Shown: positions 1 to 6,015 of the stretch, one piece after another | Position numbering within the stretch: the first letter of the stretch is position 1 | Layout of the letters: the number at the start of each line of letters is the position of its first letter | Origin: Candidatus Nanohaloarchaea archaeon | GTDB lineage: Archaea; EX4484-52; GLR71 | Assembly (NCBI GenBank): GCA_030636615.1 | Contig: DAOVWP010000026.1 | Coordinates: 1-8,105 of the forward strand | Direction: 5' to 3' | Length of the DNA stretch: 8,105 bases | Position numbers and translations under genes: made by a program | The notes under the pieces: generated by a model | Seen by the model: the letters and a program-made list of their open reading frames with translations, nothing else | Told to the model about the DNA's origin: nothing | Database searches by the model: none

Positions 1-1832
1 ATCTCGCCCTCTACCACAACTGTATTCGGCTCAGTCCTGAACTGTTTTAGCGCCATATTTGTTGCGCTCATAGAATATATCTTTTCACCTTCTCTGACCT
101 CTTCTCTGATAAGCATCAACGCCTTCATCTCTGCAAGCGTCTCTTCAACCCCACTGAACCCAAGCCCCGATCCCTCAATCATCATCTCAAGATTCAGCTC
201 AGACCTCTGTCTGAACAGATTCATGATCTTTGCCACATTAGGTGAGAAACCGATTTTATGTTGTTTTACAAGACCTTTTTCTATGTAAAGATTATTCCCA
301 CTCATTCCCTCAAACAGAAATGTCCCTTTCCCGCTTCTCACAAGATAACATGGAAAATATATTGTCTTCAGTTTTCCAAGCCGCGCCTCAATATTTTCTT
401 TCGGGGTACGCTCAAATGATAATATTGTCTTCCCGCTTTTCGGCTTGCTCAGGATATCAACCGCAGTACCGCCATGCTTTGATTTTCTTACTCTTACTTT
501 GGCAAGAAGAGGGATTGTAGCTCCGATTATAAAGGCATAACCTGGGTTAAGGTTCTTTATCTCTGAAATGACAGCTTCAGTAATACCTTCTCCTGTGCTT
601 ATTGCTTTGATATCATTTGGATTAGTCAGTTTCATAAGGATTTGCGTATTGCACTGTGATATGACATTCTTATCAACCTTTGCAGGTCTTTGCGATATGA
701 CGCACAATCCCATTCCAAACTTCCGACCTTCAGCGGCAACAGTCTTGATAGGTTTTTTAGAATTAGGATTTTCTGACTGTGGACAGAAATTATGCGCTTC
801 TTCAAGTATGAGAAACAGCGGCGGAATCCTGCCTGCTTTACGCAGTTGGAAAAGATCATTCACAATTTTATATGCAACAATCTCAGCCATATCCGGACTG
901 CACCCTTTAAGGTTTATGACACTCGCCTGTCCGTTTTTCACAAGATCAAGCATATTCATCGGCTTGGACACAAACAGACCTTCATCATTTATCCGCTCAA
1001 GCAGACTTATGACACTCATCTTATTGCCGATCTCAAGCGCATCAATGTAGTTGATCAGATCATTTATATTATAATCAACATTCCTGTCTCTGAAACTTTT
1101 TACAGCAGTGTATATAAGTGACTCCTGCGACCCGCTAAGTTTACCCGGCACCATTCTGGTAATCTCGATTGAACTGAGATTTTTATTGCTGAAATTAAGA
1201 TGTTCTGCGCCAGGGGTTCCCATCAGATCAGGAGAATACTCAACCACATTATATCCCTTTGGCTTCACACCGAAATTATTCATCATGCTAAGTTCCTTCT
1301 CGTTATCATTCGGAAATCTCAGCGATACATACTCTCCATGTGGATCAAGTATCACTATTGGAAGTCCCTGATCAAGCAACTCTTCAAGCAGCACAGCAAC
1401 TGTATATGACTTTCCTGCGCCGCTCATAGCAATAACAGAAACATGCTTTGATACAAGACTCTTTGGGTTGAGGTATATCCCAACATCTCTTGCAGCATCA
1501 ATCCTTCCTACATATACTCCGTTTTTTTCAAGTTTAAGTGTGTTCAGAATCATTGTTTTGTCGGCGCTGTATACAAGAGACTTCGGCTTTACAGGTGTTT
1601 TCATGCTTTGCAGAATTCCCTCATCCCTGTACCCGATCACACCAGCCTTTGCGTTCAGTATTTGTGTATTTTTCTCAGAATCAAAATCGCTCTCAACATT
1701 TTCAATCTGGCATAGCACCCATTTACCCTCTTCATTCTTGATAGTGATAAAATCCAGTTTAGAGACTACTTTATACGCCCTGAAATTAAAATGTCGCGTT
1801 CCCGTTTTACCGAATACTTCTCCGATCAGCAT
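1..1832 (-). CDS. herA: HerA-family DNA-translocating ATPase, 3' end cut by window edge
   Basis: An open frame of 610 codons starts at ATG 1832 and runs off the left edge without a stop. Residues 1 to about 115 fit the small beta-barrel (HAS) domain of HerA-type ATPases. The ATPase core follows: Walker A AMSGAGKS (135-142, K141), the HerA-typical DPHGEY (163-168), Walker B LFLILEEAH (339-347, E344/E345) and a basic EGRKFG...SQRP segment (368-383) where the arginine finger and sensor lie in the family. The first Walker A residue is Ala where Gly is usual. Residues from about 430 on form an extra region; its end looks like a winged helix. In the family, hexameric HerA translocates on duplex DNA, usually with the nuclease NurA in end resection. 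No NurA gene is visible here; FEN1 lies 82 bp upstream on the same strand. The start is supported by GAGGGA at 1840-1845. It could be a HerA paralogue with another role. Confidence 0.88.
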   Translation of the reverse strand, partial: MLIGEVFGKTGTRHFNFRAYKVVSKLDFITIKNEEGKWVLCQIENVESDFDSEKNTQILNAKAGVIGYRDEGILQSMKTPVKPKSLVYSADKTMILNTLKLEKNGVYVGRIDAARDVGIYLNPKSLVSKHVSVIAMSGAGKSYTVAVLLEELLDQGLPIVILDPHGEYVSLRFPNDNEKELSMMNNFGVKPKGYNVVEYSPDLMGTPGAEHLNFSNKNLSSIEITRMVPGKLSGSQESLIYTAVKSFRDRNVDYNINDLINYIDALEIGNKMSVISLLERINDEGLFVSKPMNMLDLVKNGQASVINLKGCSPDMAEIVAYKIVNDLFQLRKAGRIPPLFLILEEAHNFCPQSENPNSKKPIKTVAAEGRKFGMGLCVISQRPAKVDKNVISQCNTQILMKLTNPNDIKAISTGEGITEAVISEIKNLNPGYAFIIGATIPLLAKVRVRKSKHGGTAVDILSKPKSGKTILSFERTPKENIEARLGKLKTIYFPCYLVRSGKGTFLFEGMSGNNLYIEKGLVKQHKIGFSPNVAKIMNLFRQRSELNLEMMIEGSGLGFSGVEETLAEMKALMLIREEVREGEKIYSMSATNMALKQFRTEPNTVVVEGE

Positions 1833-1839
1833 CTAAACT

Positions 1840-1845
1840 TCCCTC
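1840..1845 (-). promoter_or_regulatory. Shine-Dalgarno site of the HerA-family gene
   Basis: On the minus strand GAGGGA lies 7 nt before the ATG at 1832. It supports that start and shows the gene can be translated on its own although FEN1 is upstream. A TATA-like AT stretch at 1871-1881, centred about 44 bp from the ATG, could give a separate short-leader transcript. Confidence 0.55.
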
Positions 1846-1914
1846 ATTCTTTAACAATAATGTATAATCTAATAATTTAAACAATTGCTTTTAATAAGGT
1901 TTGTAAAATATTTT

Positions 1915-2949
1915 TCATGACCACTGGCCAAGCCTCTTCTGACATTTTTTCTTTGAAATATTTTCCATTGCCTTTATTCCGCTCTCAACCCGATCAACAG
2001 AAAACTCATAATCATCAACAAGAATCTTCCTGATTTCATCTACATCAAACCTGTTTTCTTCTATCTCAATATCATCTATAACCTCTGGTTTATCAATAAT
2101 ACTATATATCTTCTCAACAACAGCATTATCCACTCCAAATTCAACTTCACCCATGACTTTTTCAAGACTTACTTTTTCTCTGACAAGTTTTAACCCTTTT
2201 GCAGGACCGATCCCGGAAACACCTTCAGGATTATAGTCTGTTCCGACAAGCATGCCAAGGATTATCAACTGCTGCTGGTTGATTCCAAAATTCTCAAGAA
2301 CTTCAGACAATAAGATCTTTTCAGGAGATATAGGAACCCATATATTTTTACCTGGAAGTTTTCTCCTCCCGCTTGTGGAAAGATTCCTGATTACAACCGG
2401 CGCGCCGAACATAAGACAATCAAGATCCTGTGAGATGACACCATCAATCCTGTTATTATCTCTTGCCATGACAGACGCCTGCGCTTCCCCCTCAGATGGC
2501 GCCTGCACCCACTGTATTCCCATTGCTCTGAGCAGCTCTTTTGATTGTCCGATTATCTCAGGTGTAATCCTGACAGTCTGCTGTGCATACTTGATTATAC
2601 CTTCAAGATCCTCTTCTTCTCTGGCAATTGAAAGAGCGCTCTCAGCTCTTTTTTTAATCTCTTTGCGTTTTTCTCGTGTTTCTGTTTTAAGATTCGGTGG
2701 TTTGCCGTCAAACACATATATCAGCTTCAATCCGTTTTTCATAAAATTGATATTTCTGTAAAACAGTCCTGAAAGATGCGATGTAATCCTTCCTTTAGAA
2801 TCCTTGAAAGGCTCTCCGCTGTCCCTATCTCTTATAGATGTAAGAAACTGGTAGATCATATTATATGCATCTACTGTATATGTCCCGCCCTTTAGATCAG
2901 CCACAGTGATTTCATGTTTCGGCAGATCTTTCGGCAGTTTTACTCCCAT
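1915..2949 (-). CDS. fen: Flap endonuclease 1 (FEN1)
   Basis: This is the structure-specific nuclease that removes 5' flaps during Okazaki fragment maturation and base excision repair. It has 344 residues, the usual archaeal size. The metal-binding acidic residues are all visible: D27 (VDAYNMIYQF), D81 (YVFDGKPP), E153 and E155 (PSEGEAQAS), D175 and D177 (SQDLDCLMFG) and D238 (GTDYNPEGVSGIGP, start of the helix-hairpin-helix). I chose ATG 2949 rather than TTG 2955, because it gives the N-terminal MGV typical of FEN1, where the processed N-terminal Gly packs near the active site. The C-terminal tail QKRLGQWS resembles a PCNA-binding PIP box, but the final aromatic residue is replaced by Ser. 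A TATA box centred 28 bp before the ATG, without a Shine-Dalgarno site, suggests a leaderless message. The HerA-family gene follows in the same direction. Confidence 0.96.
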   Translation of the reverse strand: MGVKLPKDLPKHEITVADLKGGTYTVDAYNMIYQFLTSIRDRDSGEPFKDSKGRITSHLSGLFYRNINFMKNGLKLIYVFDGKPPNLKTETREKRKEIKKRAESALSIAREEEDLEGIIKYAQQTVRITPEIIGQSKELLRAMGIQWVQAPSEGEAQASVMARDNNRIDGVISQDLDCLMFGAPVVIRNLSTSGRRKLPGKNIWVPISPEKILLSEVLENFGINQQQLIILGMLVGTDYNPEGVSGIGPAKGLKLVREKVSLEKVMGEVEFGVDNAVVEKIYSIIDKPEVIDDIEIEENRFDVDEIRKILVDDYEFSVDRVESGIKAMENISKKKCQKRLGQWS

Positions 2950-2972
2950 AACCAAAGTTTTGATTTCATGAT

Positions 2973-2982
2973 TTTAAATATA
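2973..2982 (-). promoter_or_regulatory. TATA box of FEN1 (leaderless promoter)
   Basis: Minus-strand TATATTTAAA is centred about 28 bp upstream of the A of ATG 2949. Archaeal TATA boxes sit about 26-27 bp before the transcription start, so the mRNA should begin at or next to the start codon. No GGTG-like site precedes the ATG. Confidence 0.6.
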
Positions 2983-3040
2983 TCGTGTTTGATTGGCATA
3001 TCTGTTATCCTTGATATTTTAGTTTCAAAAAAGCAAAACA

Positions 3041-3050
3041 TTTAAATATA
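3041..3050 (+). promoter_or_regulatory. TATA box of the toxin-antitoxin operon
   Basis: TTTAAATATA lies about 40 bp before the antitoxin ATG. Transcription should start near 3071-3073, leaving a leader of about 12 nt that carries the GGTGAT site. Its 3' end overlaps the first TATACT operator unit (3047-3052). Confidence 0.6.
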
Positions 3051-3072
3051 CTAAAGTATACTTAAGTATACT
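3047..3072 (+). promoter_or_regulatory. Operator of the toxin-antitoxin operon
   Basis: TATACT occurs at 3047-3052, 3057-3062 and 3067-3072, exactly 10 bp apart, so all three units face the same side of the helix. The last two lie in a perfect 18-bp palindrome, AGTATACTTAAGTATACT (3055-3072). The array fills the space between the TATA box and the expected transcription start. Tandem short sites of this kind are typical for ribbon-helix-helix antitoxins that repress their own operon; that this antitoxin binds here is inference. Confidence 0.7.
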
Positions 3073-3078
3073 GGTGAT
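3073..3078 (+). promoter_or_regulatory. Shine-Dalgarno site of the antitoxin gene
   Basis: GGTGAT is a full match to the archaeal 16S rRNA 3' end and lies 5 nt before ATG 3084. It fixes the antitoxin start and directly follows the operator palindrome. Confidence 0.75.
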
Positions 3079-3083
3079 ATAAA

Positions 3084-3323
3084 ATGGACGCAACAACAAT
3101 AAAAATTCATGAAGATACCAAACACAGGCTAGATCAATTTAGGGAATATAAAAATGAAAGTTATGATGAACTGATCAAAAAAATGATATACATAACAAAG
3201 AAAGTAAAGAAACAGCCCGAATTAAGCAAAGAAGCAGTTACTGCTATAGAACAAGCCAGAAAAAGAATGAAAGAAGGTAATTTCATAACAGAAGAAGAAG
3301 CTAAAAAAAGGTTAGGTTTCTAA
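3084..3323 (+). CDS. relB: RelB/VapB-like antitoxin with ribbon-helix-helix N-terminus
   Basis: This is a 79-residue basic protein. Residues 2-10 (DATTIKIHE) form the short beta strand of a ribbon-helix-helix DNA-binding fold. Helices follow at about 11-22 (TKHRLDQFREYK) and 25-40 (ESYDELIKKMIYITKK). The C-terminal half (48-79), rich in Glu and Lys and ending TEEEAKKRLGF, matches the extended toxin-wrapping tail of archaeal RelB-type antitoxins. Its TAA stop abuts the ATG of the RelE-like gene with no gap, as in co-translated toxin-antitoxin pairs. It should neutralise the toxin and, alone or in complex, repress the operon through the TATACT array. The N-terminus is also close to archaeal VapB-type proteins, so the exact subfamily is open; the pairing with a RelE fold favours RelB. 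Confidence 0.82.
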   Translation: MDATTIKIHEDTKHRLDQFREYKNESYDELIKKMIYITKKVKKQPELSKEAVTAIEQARKRMKEGNFITEEEAKKRLGF

Positions 3324-3575
3324 ATGTATAAAATTAATTTTGACCCACTAGCTATTGGATTCTTAGAAAAAGTGGAAAAACTTATTGCAAAAAGGATTTG
3401 GAATAAAATTATATCAACAAAAGAAAATCCTCATCACTTTTTTGAGCGACTGACAGATAGAATAGATTACAAATTAAGAATTGGTGACTATAGAGCAATA
3501 GCAGATATCGATGATTCTTCAAAAACAATACAAATAACCTTAATTGATCATAGAAGTAAAGTATACAACAAATAA
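3324..3575 (+). CDS. relE: RelE/ParE-family toxin
   Basis: This 83-residue protein has the usual size and layout of archaeal RelE: N-terminal strand (YKINFDP), two helices (about 9-31), then strands. The family signature is clear: YKLRIGDYRAIADID (49-63, with R52 and R57) and the C-terminal IDHRSKVY (74-81, with H76, R77 and Y81). RelE toxins cleave mRNA in the ribosomal A site, using basic and aromatic residues in these positions; ParE relatives of the same fold target gyrase instead. The retained C-terminal Arg and Tyr favour an mRNA interferase that is still active. It starts right after the antitoxin stop (TAAATG), so it is probably translated by coupling. It converges with the ASCH gene, 54 bp downstream. 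Confidence 0.85.
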   Translation: MYKINFDPLAIGFLEKVEKLIAKRIWNKIISTKENPHHFFERLTDRIDYKLRIGDYRAIADIDDSSKTIQITLIDHRSKVYNK

Positions 3576-3629
3576 GATATCAGCATAGAAAGAACAAGAA
3601 AACCAGATATTTCCACAGAGTTTAAGAAT

Positions 3630-4064
3630 TCATCGTTTAATTTGAGCTATACTCTCTGTAGATATCCATGCAGACATCAACCCAAACCCCGACTTGTTTA
3701 TTGAAAAAGGAGGTATTTCTTTCACTTCTTCGAGAAAAACAAGGATGCAATATTTCTTATCACCCTTATTATTAATAGCTTGATCAATCTCCTCTTCATC
3801 CAAACCAATTTGCCTGCCATATTTAGAGTAGATCTCCTGCACCCGACCCAAATTTAAATTATCCATCTGCAAGACTTTACTAACCTTTGCTTGCACAGTT
3901 ACAGGCAATCCGGAATTCTTAAAAAATATAGATTCACCAACTTTAATCCTGTTCCATGGAGCGCACCGACACTTATACCATCTCGACTCAATTGTTTTTC
4001 TACCATCAACAATTAATTTCAACCAATCTTTTTCACTTTTATTAAGAATAGTAAGATGTTCCAT
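3630..4064 (-). CDS. ASCH-domain (PUA-like) protein
   Basis: This 144-residue protein is all ASCH domain. GRKTIESR (21-28) is the family's ligand-pocket motif. It is followed by IKVGESIFFKNSG (40-52) and the strand VTVQAKVSKVLQ (55-66), the beta-barrel order of ASCH/EVE folds. The end, INKSGFGLMSAWI (122-134), closes the barrel. ASCH domains bind RNA or modified nucleosides. In E. coli YqfB, an N4-acetylcytidine hydrolase, Lys21 and Thr24 are catalytic. Here the Lys is kept (K23) but the Thr position is Glu26, so that activity is doubtful. RNA binding or RNase action is possible but not shown. A TATA box centred 29 bp before the ATG points to a leaderless message. The gene lies between a toxin-antitoxin pair and an orphan gene in AT-rich DNA. 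Confidence 0.8.
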   Translation of the reverse strand: MEHLTILNKSEKDWLKLIVDGRKTIESRWYKCRCAPWNRIKVGESIFFKNSGLPVTVQAKVSKVLQMDNLNLGRVQEIYSKYGRQIGLDEEEIDQAINNKGDKKYCILVFLEEVKEIPPFSINKSGFGLMSAWISTESIAQIKR

Positions 4065-4087
4065 ATATCCAATATGTATTTTCCCCG

Positions 4088-4098
4088 ATTATAAAATT
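4088..4098 (-). promoter_or_regulatory. TATA box of the ASCH gene (leaderless promoter)
   Basis: Minus-strand AATTTTATAAT is centred about 29 bp from the A of ATG 4064. No Shine-Dalgarno-like sequence is seen before the ATG, so the transcript should start within a few bases of the start codon. Confidence 0.5.
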
Positions 4099-4175
4099 AT
4101 CGAAAAGTAAATTTCAAAGAAAACTACAAAGTTAAGGTGACGCGCATTTTTGGATTGAAACTCTTGGGGGTAGAG

Positions 4176-4214
4176 TACTTTAAAGTAGTAACCTTTTAAA
4201 AGATTTAAATCTTT
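4176..4214 (+). promoter_or_regulatory. Three TTTAAA-centred palindromes before the orphan gene
   Basis: Three perfect palindromes stand close together: TACTTTAAAGTA (4176-4187), CTTTTAAAAG (4193-4202) and AAAGATTTAAATCTTT (4199-4214, 16 bp). The last contains the best TATA-like sequence (4204-4210), about 40 bp before ATG 4248. They may be operator sites overlapping the promoter, or partly a by-product of AT-rich sequence; the 16-bp one is the hardest to dismiss. Confidence 0.4.
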
Positions 4215-4247
4215 GATATTATTTACCATTCCATAAAGTGAATTAAA

Positions 4248-4988
4248 ATGAATATAAATTTTTTCAACATCAGAAATTTTTTACAAAAGAAGAATATTTC
4301 AATACCGGAAAAATACTACAAGATAACAAGAGGAGACGGAACGCCCTTATTTGATGATCCGGAAGGAATTGTTTACAAAGATGGAGCTATAACAGTATTG
4401 CCTCGTAAAAGGTTCAAAGACGATCCTGAATGTGGGAATGGATTACAACATTATAGAAATATTGATTCTTGTGTGCTCAATAGCTTAAATTTAACATCTA
4501 AAGATTATTACAAACATAATGTGTATTTAGAGATTATCCCTCAAATAATAGATTTCAGAGTATTTGAAGTTATGCCTTATAGGGAGCAAGTAAGGATAGG
4601 ATATGATAAGTATAAATCAAGAAAGTTAAAAACAATAGAAATTACACCTAAAGAATACATACCTTTTTTTTTATCATCAAAAAAACTTATTGTTAGAGTA
4701 CTTGGAGCTATGAAACTTTCACAACAAAGTGAAGATTTAAAGAAAAAATTTAACCTACCTAAGGATGAATCAATAGCTATGTTAGACAGATGGAATTATT
4801 TAATGGATCTAGATCAGTTTATAGGACAGGAAGTAACTTCAACTCCTGAATATTCTAAATTCTTTCATGGAAAAAAGATAGACGGGACTATTATTTCAAT
4901 TGATTCTAATGGTCCTGTTGCTGAACTTGAAAACAGGAACTACTTTGACCTTAGTTGGTTAATGAGAAAAGACGACCTATCTAAATAA
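4248..4988 (+). CDS. Unrecognised 246-residue protein, possibly virus-derived
   Basis: I do not recognise this protein with confidence. It is soluble, without signal peptide or membrane segment, and rich in Lys, Ile, Asn and Tyr. Residues 29-75 have a glycine/aspartate-rich start (GDGTPLFDDPEG), YKDG, a PRKRFKDDP stretch and ECGNGLQHY. The order 'G..Y.DG....P......DD...C..GLH' followed by strands (VYLEIIPQIIDFRVFEV, 92-108) and a basic stretch (YDKYKSRKLK) weakly recalls a domain found in some phage proteins (rIIB C-terminal or DUF7666-like), here with Gln where His is usual. The C-terminal part (211-237) looks like a small beta-barrel. GTGA at 4238-4241 supports the ATG. Codon use is much more AT-rich than in the por genes: bases 4621-4680 have 13 G/C of 60. 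It stands alone and converges with the CoA gene 18 bp away. Confidence 0.7.
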   Translation: MNINFFNIRNFLQKKNISIPEKYYKITRGDGTPLFDDPEGIVYKDGAITVLPRKRFKDDPECGNGLQHYRNIDSCVLNSLNLTSKDYYKHNVYLEIIPQIIDFRVFEVMPYREQVRIGYDKYKSRKLKTIEITPKEYIPFFLSSKKLIVRVLGAMKLSQQSEDLKKKFNLPKDESIAMLDRWNYLMDLDQFIGQEVTSTPEYSKFFHGKKIDGTIISIDSNGPVAELENRNYFDLSWLMRKDDLSK

Positions 4989-5006
4989 CATACATCTAAA
5001 TCTAAT

Positions 5007-5918
5007 TCAAACAGTCAAATCCTTATCCCTGATATCACTGCTCGATATCTTTTTACCCTTCTCATCAACAATATATGGAATTATTATGACATCCAGTTCA
5101 TCAAGACCCAAAGACAATCTCTTTTTGTTTATCTCCTCAGCCCCCGCAATAGTTTCCTCAGTAACAACAATCGCATCTCCTGTCTCAACTGCAGGTCCAT
5201 ATACATCATCAATCTCGTAGATCCTGTGATCCGCACCAATCCCCTCAAGAAATATCTCCAGCTTATCCCTGCGGACATCATAATCCTCAATCCTCGGATC
5301 CTTAATCCCTGCCATCCTGCTGCTGCTCAGCCCGACAACAATCTTCAGACCATAACAACAGCACATATTAAGAAGAAACTCATGCCCTTTATGCAGCCGG
5401 TCAAATGTCCCTCCCACAACAACAGTATTAAACTTTTCAGCCCTGAACTCTTTCAAAATACAGCGAATTTTATCTAAAATAACATCATCAATCTCAACAA
5501 CACCAACACCTTCTCCAAACAATCCATACATCACAACATCCCCTAAACGACAATTTAGTATAACTGGTATCGCAAGCAGATCCTCTTCACCATCTACAAA
5601 TATCCCGACTTTTTCATCGTGTCTCAAAATTTTTTCAATAACCTCAAATGCTTCTTTCTGTATAGTTGCGGGCGGATTAAACACCTTATAATCATGTTTT
5701 CCTACTTCAACTAGATTGTTTCTTCTTGTCCGGCCGTCAAAGATTTTTATATCAGCATCAAACATGCGCGACACTTCATCTCCGACAGTAATAAGTCGCC
5801 CTTTCCTCTCACTTATGATTCTTTCAAGTTTTTTGTCATCATCTTTGAACACTTTCCCGAAAGGCTTCCTTAGTTTTGCTCTCATATCATTTGTAAGATA
5901 AAGCGTCCTGTAACCCAT
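5007..5918 (-). CDS. coaD: Fused GTP-dependent dephospho-CoA kinase / phosphopantetheine adenylyltransferase
   Basis: One 303-residue protein carries the last two steps of CoA synthesis. Residues 1 to about 155 are the archaeal GTP-dependent dephospho-CoA kinase (DUF359): TVGDEVS (44-50), DGRTRR (61-66), NPPATI (81-86), VDGEEDLLAIP (108-118) and VMYGLFGEGVGVV (129-141). Residues about 163-303 are the archaeal phosphopantetheine adenylyltransferase: the nucleotidyltransferase motif GGTFDRLHKGH (169-179), VVTEET (251-256) and ISSSDIR (291-297). The C-terminal half makes dephospho-CoA from 4'-phosphopantetheine and ATP; the N-terminal half then phosphorylates it with GTP. Reaction order is thus reversed along the chain. 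The short linker (about 150-162) shows no frameshift. ATG 5918 sits 27 bp from a TATA box with no Shine-Dalgarno site. It is divergent from the por operon, whose product POR uses CoA. Confidence 0.92.
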   Translation of the reverse strand: MGYRTLYLTNDMRAKLRKPFGKVFKDDDKKLERIISERKGRLITVGDEVSRMFDADIKIFDGRTRRNNLVEVGKHDYKVFNPPATIQKEAFEVIEKILRHDEKVGIFVDGEEDLLAIPVILNCRLGDVVMYGLFGEGVGVVEIDDVILDKIRCILKEFRAEKFNTVVVGGTFDRLHKGHEFLLNMCCCYGLKIVVGLSSSRMAGIKDPRIEDYDVRRDKLEIFLEGIGADHRIYEIDDVYGPAVETGDAIVVTEETIAGAEEINKKRLSLGLDELDVIIIPYIVDEKGKKISSSDIRDKDLTV

Positions 5919-5939
5919 ACGAAAAGTATTTGCTGACCA

Positions 5940-5949
5940 GATATAAAAG
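5940..5949 (-). promoter_or_regulatory. TATA box of the CoA-synthesis fusion gene
   Basis: Minus-strand CTTTTATATC is centred about 27 bp from the A of ATG 5918, giving a probably leaderless transcript. It is only about 12 bp, centre to centre, from the oppositely directed por TATA box. Confidence 0.6.
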
Positions 5950-5952
5950 AAT

Positions 5953-5962
5953 GTTATATAAA
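5953..5962 (+). promoter_or_regulatory. TATA box of the por operon
   Basis: GTTATATAAA should start transcription near 5984, leaving a leader of about 30 nt before the TTG at 6016. The region just upstream, where the TFB recognition element would be, runs into the divergent TATA box at 5940-5949. Confidence 0.6.
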
Positions 5963-6004
5963 CAACAAACTCTAAATCATAAACATAATATTCAATTGCT
6001 TGAA

Positions 6005-6010
6005 GGGGAT
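6005..6010 (+). promoter_or_regulatory. Shine-Dalgarno site deciding the TTG start of porG
   Basis: GGGGAT lies 5 nt before TTG 6016. A TGA in the same frame at 6001-6003 blocks any start further upstream, and no ATG lies between. The conserved EIRIHGRGGQG follows at once, so TTG must be the start. Confidence 0.75.
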
Positions 6011-6015
6011 TATTT

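Noticed and set aside
568..1050. Plus-strand open frame of 160 codons
   Set aside because: It lies wholly antisense to the HerA-family gene, whose Walker A, DPHGEY and Walker B motifs are unmistakable; the plus-strand reading has no recognisable domain.
2252..2761. Plus-strand open frame of 169 codons
   Set aside because: It is antisense to FEN1, which has every catalytic residue; the composition is that of a shadow frame.
2949..2955. TTG start at 2955 for FEN1
   Set aside because: It would add two residues before the MGV N-terminus conserved in the family; the ATG at 2949 also fits the TATA distance.
3576..3629. Terminator hairpin between the convergent RelE and ASCH genes
   Set aside because: I found no clear stem-loop in the 54 bp; archaeal T-tract termination could occur but no convincing tract stands out.
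4152..4161. GGATTGAAAC, which resembles the 3' end of many CRISPR repeats
   Set aside because: It occurs once only, with no second copy or spacer-sized spacing nearby and no cas genes in the window.
4095..4199. Short open frame in the ASCH-orphan gap, with a possible GTG start at 4137 coding for 20 residues
   Set aside because: There is no ATG or convincing ribosome site, it is very short, and it runs into the palindromes and promoter of the next gene. Chance is the simplest explanation, though a gene remnant is possible.
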